Positions 1 to 9,100 of a stretch of 24,454 nt of DNA are shown piece by piece. Both the position numbers and the translations under genes were made by a program. The stretch lies in the NCBI GenBank assembly GCA_000444245.1, contig ATSW01004715.1, positions 1 to 24,454 on the forward strand, written 5' to 3'. The number at the start of each line of letters is the position of its first letter. Position 1 is the first letter of the stretch. Origin of the DNA: Botryllus schlosseri. Its lineage: Eukaryota > Chordata > Ascidiacea > Stolidobranchia > Styelidae. The notes beneath the pieces were generated by a model. That model was not told the origin of the DNA. It searched no databases and saw only the letters and a list, made by a program, of their open reading frames with translations.

Positions 1-113
1 ATTGTTTATAATTCTGAAAATCTAACAGCTTATTTTTCTGGGTTTCACGATTTAGCACAGATTTGTGAAATATCTCATGAAATGCCCTTGCTATGTAGTT
101 GAACACAATTTAG

Positions 114-3100
114 AAGAAACTAAAGAGCGTTCCAGAGGGGAAGCTCGTCCTGCCCGCGACAGACACGTGGAACATCACGATGACTACAGACGGAAGGTGG
201 AACGCAGACGTGATGACGACACCCGCCATTACGAGAGGTAGCGTACCCGAGACAGTTACTTCATGCATGCTTTCAGTTGGCATACTAATTTCGTACTGAT
301 TGTTTTTTCGTTTCTAGAAGTAGCGAATCGTCGATTCGGTCAGTCACAAGCCGCATCAGGAGAGAGGATGCTGGCAGTCGGTTAGTGCTGCTTAAATCGT
401 ATTCAATTTATCGATAGCTTGAAAAAAATGAGTTGTCTCTGTAGTGAGTAGCACTGTGGAATTGGCTGGGAAGAGCACGCAGTGATTATACCATATCATA
501 AGTTTATAAATTTTCAATCATTTATAAGAAGTTTCTAGCAGTTTAGTTATTGCACTGTCTGAGCCCATTCTTCTCTAAACACTGACCAAGAATTTTAACA
601 TTCTCAATTATTCCGTTAACAGTCAGAGCAGGTAGCATCCCAGTCGACTGCGTATATAGATTATAACTAGGGCAAGTTTTTGTTGCAGTTAAATCCGCGG
701 AATGTTNNATTTATTTATTTTTGACAAAAGNTGCAAAAGTTGCACTAAAAGACCACATTTTGCTCGGTTGACTAAAAAAAAGGTCAATTTACCGGCTCAG
801 CTCCCGAAATANCCGTACNTCGGTGCTGATTTACGGTGTTTCAGTCGAATTTGGCCNTGTATTTCACCAAAACCGAAAATACTTTCATGAAAAATCGAAA
901 NAGTTGCAAAATGTTGCAAAGAGTTGCATGAAAANAATGGACAAAAGTTGCAANAAGTTGCACTATAAGNTTCCTTCAAACAGCTTAAAACAGCATTCTA
1001 NATATCTTACGAGTATTTAGGAAGNTGCCGNAAGCTATAAAAAAAAAGTTGCAAAAACTTGCCCTAATTATAACTATCTAATTGACAAATTTATATTACT
1101 TGTTATAATTCTTCATTCTCATTCCTGCCTTGTAGTTGAGTACAATTCTGGTTAAGCATTCACATCGTTCGTATGTGTGACGAATCTCACTTTTCTCATC
1201 ATATTTTGTGAATCGAGAGTGAATATTTCTTTTGCCCAGGGATTCCAGGGGCGAAACAAGGGGAAGAGGTTCATATCACCAATCGGGGCGTCGAAGGGAC
1301 CCAGACGATAGGAATCTCCCCGCTGACAAATCGTATCACAGGTATTGGTGAATTTGTCGCTTGTGAACTGTTTGTTTTCAATTATGCTGTATAGTTCTGG
1401 AATTTTCATTGCATCGGCATAAATAATGTTGTTTGACACTGATATTTTTGCTCTAGAAAGGATCACACTCGATACCAGACTACGGGAGCAGTGGATTTCC
1501 ATGCCCGTGTAAGCTCGCAAGTGTCTAAACGACCAATGGAGAGTTCGGGGGCACAAAGTAGACGAGAGCAAGGTAATGTGGGTTTAGGTCGAACCGTAGA
1601 TTCTGAGTATGTGATCATGTATCTGTGAAAGGGATTGCGATAGGTGCAAGTGCAACCATTCTAGCAGTGAATCTGAATTGAACACGAGTCACGAAAATAT
1701 ACCAACATCTTCACACTGACAGTAATGTTAGTTCAAGGAAAATATAATTCAATTTTTTTCCATCGTTTGACTCTCGTGACCTCACCTTGCCTTATTTCAG
1801 CACCGAAAGGCATGTTGTTCAAGGTTGCAAATATTCATGGTACGATATTTCTGTCAACTAATGATCGACCCTCAGAATGGTCTCAAGGTGCTACGAAACA
1901 GTCATGGTCCAGATATACGAAACTATTGTGGGCGACTTGTAATTGGCATGATTTTCTTGTGAACTTTAGTCAAATTATTTTCTAGTGATTTATTTGGATA
2001 TATTTTCAGTTCGAGGAGGACGAGACAAGCCGCCCCCGCTTTTGGTTAGGCGGTATGATGAGCATGATGTCGATGTATCACGTGCAGGGAGAAAACCTAC
2101 CGAAAGTAATTAACGATTTCGTAAATTGACGAAATATCGCTAATACTTGGTTGCTAAGTACTGGATGACTAATTGACTGTGTCACTGCTATCAGGACTGC
2201 TTTTGTAGTGAAATTGTGGTTTTTCGTATTTTTCGACCGTGTCTTATAGCCTATGATGTTATCACGACATTGGTGGGACTGAGAAAGGCTAACAAATCTT
2301 TGATAGCGGTAACAAAGTACAGGGTAATTTTACTTCATGATGTCAACTTTTGGCGATGCTGTAGATTGAGTAAAATTGAAAAATTATTAATATTAGAATT
2401 AGATTCTTAAAATACGCAGCATTTACGATTCGGGTCATTAGATTTGAAAAATACAACTGTCCTGGTGATTCTCGTCAGTTCGTGGCTTCCTTATGGCATA
2501 TAATCTGGTCCAATACTCTTCTTCTATTGCACTGCCGCTATGTGAAAGTTGAACAGGCCCAGATGTGTGACTGTTTGCATATATAAAATCAACGAGCGTG
2601 TATGAATCTCAGCATTTCCTTGAAAGAGTGATTGAAGTGGAGTTTGCACCATATGTAATCAACTGCTTGCCCTTTAAGGCCTAGTTGTGTAAAGGAATGA
2701 AATTTTGGACATGGCTTGTAATCTTTGAAAGACAGGTCAGGGGTTACACCTCTTGTCTCGCAAAACCCCGATGTAAAATTTTGATTCGATCCACGTTTCT
2801 CGTGTAGAGAGGTATGGGAAACACTCGCCTCTGACGACGGAGCCAGGTTCCGAAAAGAGCCACGGCAGGCACCGGGGGGAAGTCAGAAGAGGACAAGATT
2901 CCGACCATTACCGACATCACCGATCGCAAACCACTACGAGCGTCCCAGTCAGCTCTTCTAGCCATTCGGACCACGCGCAGACCGCTGCATCTTCAGGTAC
3001 TGGCGATTTGTCACGTTCAAGGACGGTCAGATGATATCGCCGATCAGCTTCCGCATGTATCGCGAAGTCTATTTGCACCATAATTATCGAGCGGTTTAGG

Positions 3101-6100
3101 GACCAAAGTTGCTACTTATCATGATCACAAGTTAGCTACCCAGTTATTCCAAAATATACTTTTAAGTCGAACTAGAATTAGAATTATAGCTACACATTTA
3201 TCACCAAACTAGATTCGAATTAAAATTACGTAATTCTCATTAAAATAAGAATATCAAATATCTGTGCAGCAAGCTAAGCCAGTTTTGTATTTTAGGCTCC
3301 AGTTCTCCAGTAGCACATTCAGGAAAAGCAGAAATTAGATTAGAATTAAAATCAGGGCATAGAAGCATTTCACAAATTATATTAGAACTAGAATTAGATT
3401 ACCGTTCTGATTATTTTGATTGGACAGCTAGAATTATCTTCTGCTTCCAATCATGTCGGTATCGAGTCAGTGACACGTTACTTAAGTTACATTCGTCAAT
3501 ATCGAGTAACGAATATTGTATTGTGCGCGTATTCAATGATATGGAAATATCCCTGTTTGTTGTTTTTCTGTTTCACTAATTTGCTAGTCTGGAAAAATTT
3601 TAGGGGGCTCTCTTGCTGTAGACGCGGTCAACATCTTTTGGGGCTGGATGTGACCGTTTGTTTTTAAAGAATCTCATTCTAGATTTTTGGGTTATTTTGA
3701 TGTATTTGAAGTAATTCAGATACTATGGCTGTGATGTCTCCTTACCGACTCGTTTTGATTGAACAGATGATGATGGAACTCCGCTCAAGGACGAGAATGA
3801 CCCCATTGAAAGAGACGTAAGTCTGCGGGATGGGTTAGTGTTCGGTAGCGCTGGGCAAAATACATTCTAATTCTGATTTGAGTATAGTGCGTCGATTTGA
3901 GTTTTCGAGTTGAAATCATTTCGACGTCGTAGAGAAAAATTGAAAATTCGACCAGTAATAAAGTATTGCCACTTAGAACTGATGAGAAATAAAGTCTTAT
4001 GTGTCTGCCATCCCATGTATATGACTTGATGCATTGTGACAATGCCGCTACTTAAAAATGTCTTTCTTTGACCGACCATGCATTTCTGTGAATGTGCTTA
4101 GGTTAGGTATAGGTAGGAAGGTAACATTATTGTAAATATACTCCGAAAATTACATATTTATCACATTTTTTTAATTGTTATCGTTACCAAGCGGATTGAC
4201 CAACTTTGTTGAATTATTGATTGTGCAATAATATTGTGCCCACTGAAATAAACTGAGTCTGCGAAGGTCCGCTTGCGCTTGCGTGTAACTAAAACATCAC
4301 TTTTTGGTAACATTCCAGAACGTTTGTTTCGATTTTAAAATGGTCTGTATTGGTGCATTTCAACTAACTTTGACTCCAAAGGGCGATGCAAAATTTCTCT
4401 GACTCCGACTCTGTCCAGAGATTATTCAACTAAACTCTGAACGTTATCTTGACTCCAGGACAAAGCGATGGAGGGTTCCCCGATTTTATCGGGTTCAGGC
4501 TCAGAAATCGACCGGACCTATTCGGGATCGGAAGCCACTGATAACGAGGAGGCGGAGTCATCGGACAGTGGGCAGGAACGCGAGCACAGCGGCGAAGAGG
4601 CGGGATCCTCTGGGGAGGAATCGGCAAAGGAGGAGTCTCCGAGAAGTTAGTATGATGTAATGTGTAATCTGACTACAGAAGATGGCTTGTATGCTTAGCT
4701 GCATAAATCGTTCAACGAGTCGGACCTCACGTGTATTACCAAAATCACTCATCTTGTGTTGTCGTAATGATAGAAATTGCAAATCTGTGTCCGTATTAAG
4801 CGGCGAATTGTCTGAATTAACGGTAGCAATTTTTACTTCTTGTTACTTCCCCAAATAAAGCGGTTGTCCGGGTTATCCGCTGTCCCAATTGATGGGATTT
4901 GACTGTGTTCCACTCTAGTTAGTGACGTGGGTGTATTCATACTTCGCTTTCCTCCCCGGTAGATCACCTTCGGTCGAAATTCGATTCTCCCGAAAGGGAG
5001 GAAGATGAGGTGGAGTCTGTCGTGTCGGGGGATGAGGAATCTGCCCCGGAGGACGAGGGAGACGAAAGCCCGTCTGGGTCTGAGGGTGGAGAAGAGGCTT
5101 CGCCTGAACTCTCTCCGGGTATGTGATGCGATTTTCCTATGTCGGAATTAGGCTGTGTTGTTCGTGAGGACTCGATATAAACGGACATGGCCAAAGTAGT
5201 CTGTTTTGCTGCTCGAGTAGATGTAACGCTGTAAATTTGTACTCAATTACAAGTAGAAGTAGTGAGATGTCAAAATTACTTGAATTGGAAGTAGAAAATG
5301 TTCTGAGAGTACTCCACTAAGCACTGTAGTTTTGAAAATATATTTGACCACTGGGACGTATCTACTTTTTCCGAATTCCACTGAATTGCTAGTATTGGGG
5401 GTTAAAAGTTTTGGATTTATTGAAAAAAGAAGTGAAATTAAATTTCTCAAATTATACTGGCTGCTCCATGAATTGTTAGCTTGCCTAAAACAATGGTGTA
5501 TAATAAATTTGGATCACTTTCAACTTGTAGAAGCCAAGTTATTGAAGTAGAAACTTTTGGATTTGGTAAAATAGATTTACACTGGGTAGTTCTATAATAA
5601 GTCATGTGCACTCTAGATGTATTTCGTAGCCATTTTACAGTGAACAAAAACCCACCCACCAAACCATACCGGTCGTGGCCACATATTGTTTGGGCGTGAG
5701 ACATTTCATGATGCGTGACATGATATTCGGTTCTTGTCACAGAACCGGACCAGCCCGCCCTTCCGTTTTATCTGCCCGCGATTCAAGGCTGCCGAAGCGT
5801 CGACGAGTTCCAATGCCTCAACAGAATCGAGGAGGGAACGTATGGCGTTGTGTACAGAGCAAAAGATAAAAAGACGGGTAATGTCAGAGACTTGGCGTTC
5901 GCATGAGATGTAAAGTCAGTTACCAGTAATTTCACCGTGTTGAAGTCGGCACTTGGCAATAACTAACCCACACTTACCGCTTACCTAAACCATTCACCCT
6001 ATCTAATACATTATACACCTAACCCAAATACATTATTTCATACATATCAAGTGCCTTATATCACAATCCACACTCACATTCAGCGAAGCATTCATTCTCG

Positions 6101-9100
6101 AATTTCTTAATACACTATTGATGCATAGCTTTCATAATAATAATAGTTTACATTTCTAATGCCTTATTCACTGGGAACCATCGAGTCACTACGGTTTTGT
6201 ATTACAGGGGAGGTAGTGGCACTCAAGCGGTTGAAGATGGAGAAGGAGAGAGAGGGCTTTCCGATCACTTCCCTGCGCGAAGTCTGCACTCTGCTGAAGG
6301 CTCACCACAAAAACATTGTGCGAGTGCAAGTGAGCATTCGGCCGGTTTCCATAATTTCGAAGTCTCGCTCACTGTCGTCGAATGTTGTTTAGGAAATTGT
6401 GGTCGGGTCGAATATGGATAAAATCTACATCGTCATGGACTACGTCGAGCACGACTTGAAGAGCTTGATGGAGACGATGAAGCAGCCGTTTCTTGTCGGT
6501 AGGTATCGGTTCCACTATAGATAACTACCTTACATTTTGATGCGAAATACACGACTGCACAGTAGGGCTGTTCCAAATTTTACTGGCAAGTTGATGGAAT
6601 TGTTAGGTTGGTTAATAAAACGCTGCGCAGCAATTTTGGCTCGATTGCAATGATGAAGAAATAAAAAATTCAAATTTCGTACTCTATTACTTTGCTTCTA
6701 CGGGTTGGAATTGGGCCAAATTTGTTTTTTTGACAATCTAGCAATTTCATGGAATAGCCAGTGAAATTTGAATTTGTATCTTTTAATATGAAATTTTCTA
6801 CTCTACGGGTTGGAATTGAGCCGAAAATTTCATCATGAAGCCAGTATAATTTGAAAAAGAAATTGTTTTTGAACAACCATACTGTACTGTTTGGCAATCG
6901 GATATGACAAGCAATTTCTGGCTGCTGATCGTAATGTGCATTTTCAAAATGAGTGCGACAGTAGCTTCCGTTTAAAACGAGTTTTATTAAATTGGCGCTG
7001 AAGTCGTCAGCTATCAGACCAGAAATTGCAGCATAACTACGCAGTCACGTGTTCCTCATCTATCAGTAGGTTAGTTATCTGCAAGTTTCACAAATTGCTC
7101 CTATCATCGCAGCTGTTAGCAAAAAGTTTAACTCCGAATTTTAATTTCGCCGAGGCATCATTTTGTGAACAATAACGTCGGCTGCAAGTTTAATCTGGCG
7201 AGAATGCATGACAAAATTGTATTTCTCTCGGCGTAAGCTTAGCTGTCTGTGCTTTTGCCAGGAGAGGTGAAGACACTGATGATTCAGCTGCTGCGCGGAG
7301 TCCACCATTTGCACGACAACTGGATCCTACATCGAGATTTGAAAACATCCAATCTGCTATTGAGCCATTCGGGAATTTTGAAAATCGGTACATTGCGGAC
7401 ATAGGCGCCGAACGCTAATTTTCCTTAGGCATGCGAGTTCGATGATGTCACAAAGGAATGACGTCATGATCCGACGGAATTGATAATTAGGGATAATATA
7501 GCATCAATTGATGAGGGTTAAGTGCCTGCATAAATGCCGATTATGCAATATCTTCGTGTTAACAAACTTGCGCGTATGATAAGCTTGTCAACGAGTCCGG
7601 AAGTGCTGTCAATTAGCGAGTCCCTGCCGCTAGCGAACAATTAAATACGGCGCTTATCAACGCGTATTACGTAACCTCGGCGACGATTTGCGCAAGGCAA
7701 AATGTCAGAGTAGTTATGGAATCTGTTTTATAATGGCACCGATTTCAGGTTGTTCAAACCTTTCTCGTCTTTTACAACTCAAGCCTTGACAGTTGACACA
7801 CATCTTCTGATGATTATGTTTAGGTAGTAGCGGAATTCACTTACGCATGCACGGCGCACTCACAATCGCACATGTCTGCGGACATTCGATATCATTCAGT
7901 TCAGCGATGTCGCTCTTTAATTACAATCGCTAACCAACAAACACCTAACGGCATTGTCACCAAGCCATCGAAAAATTGGAGCTAACGCATGCTAGGCTCG
8001 AGAGATGGGAGCCAATGCAAGCTCGGCTCTAGACGCGATAGTTGGCCAGCGATGATATCTTTCGTACCAGGCCTGTTGCAGATGCGATTGTGTAGACAAG
8101 CGATAATATCGTGTGCGCCAATGCAGATGCGATAGTGCAGGCAGCGATGGCACCGGGCCTACTGCTGATGTGATTGTTAATCATGCTCAAGCGAGTGAAA
8201 CTAGGCTTGTAGGAGACGCGATAAAGCAGGCAAGCGTCCCAAGCGATGATTGCCGAGCGCACGGCAATCAATGACACAATTTCGCGATCATCTCAGCGGG
8301 AGATCGCGTCGCGTTACATTGTGCAGTGCATAGACAAATCTCGTTAATTGGCAACGCACTTGTAGCTAATTGGCCGCGCGCAACGGGTTACCTCGCTCAC
8401 ATAAGCGGTAGGAGGTAATGTCGTAAACGGAAATACATTGCGATTCGTTCTAAATAACACAATCGGGGTTTATGCCGATTCATGCCAAACCGAATTCTAG
8501 GCATGCCGCATACCTAAAAATATGTCTAGGTATGCCTGGCATGCCTTGCATGCCCAGTTTCGGCGCCTATGATTGCGGATTTGTGGCCCCGGTGCCGTCG
8601 AACGCTCCTTTTCATATTCTTACGTTTGTTTACAGGAGATTTTGGCCTTGCAAGAGAGTACGGTTCTCCGCTCAAGCCTTACACGCCCATCGTCGTGACG
8701 CTGTGGTATCGATCTCCGGAACTTCTCTTGGGTTGCAAGGTTTGTATTTTCACGTTGATTTCAGTTCGGAATTCGCTTGGAATTTGCAATTTCAGGAATA
8801 TTCTACCTTCATTGACATGTGGAGCGTCGGGTGCATTTTCGCAGAGATGCTGACAATGAAAGCGCTTTTCCCCGGAAAGTCCGAAATGATGCAGTTGAAT
8901 TTAATATTCAAAGTACGTATCACACGGCTCTTATGCTGGCTTCATTGCACCTATTATTTGATGCTTGATCTAATTTAGGAACTGGGTACGCCGAGCGAAA
9001 AGATATGGCCTGGATACAACGAACTGCCTTTGGTTAAGAAAGCCAATTTCTCCAATTACCCGTACAATAATTTGAGGAAGCGATTCGGCGCAAGTATCAC

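Larger units (their letters stand above)
114..2996 (+). other. CDK11: CDK11 exons for the basic Arg/Glu-rich N-terminal region
   Basis: Six chained exons (114-237, 318-380, 1240-1341, 1457-1572, 2010-2105, 2808-2996) encode low-complexity text rich in Arg, Glu, Asp, His and Ser, such as [19 protein letters not shown] and HHRSQTTTS. In animal CDK11 this segment carries nuclear-localisation signals and binds splicing factors. Entry phases are 1,2,2,2,1,1, and every exon is open in only the frame its neighbours demand. Sequence similarity to human is compositional rather than residue by residue, so the calls rest on phase, splice sites and composition. Confidence 0.85.

Noticed and set aside
1152-1571. 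139-codon antisense frame
   Set aside because: It overlaps two CDK11 exons on the opposite strand, lacks splice sites of its own, and shows no recognisable domain; it is a shadow of the plus-strand coding bias.
8472-8978. 168-codon plus-strand frame
   Set aside because: It joins transposon, intron and the kinase exon 8796-8912; only that exon's portion is real coding.
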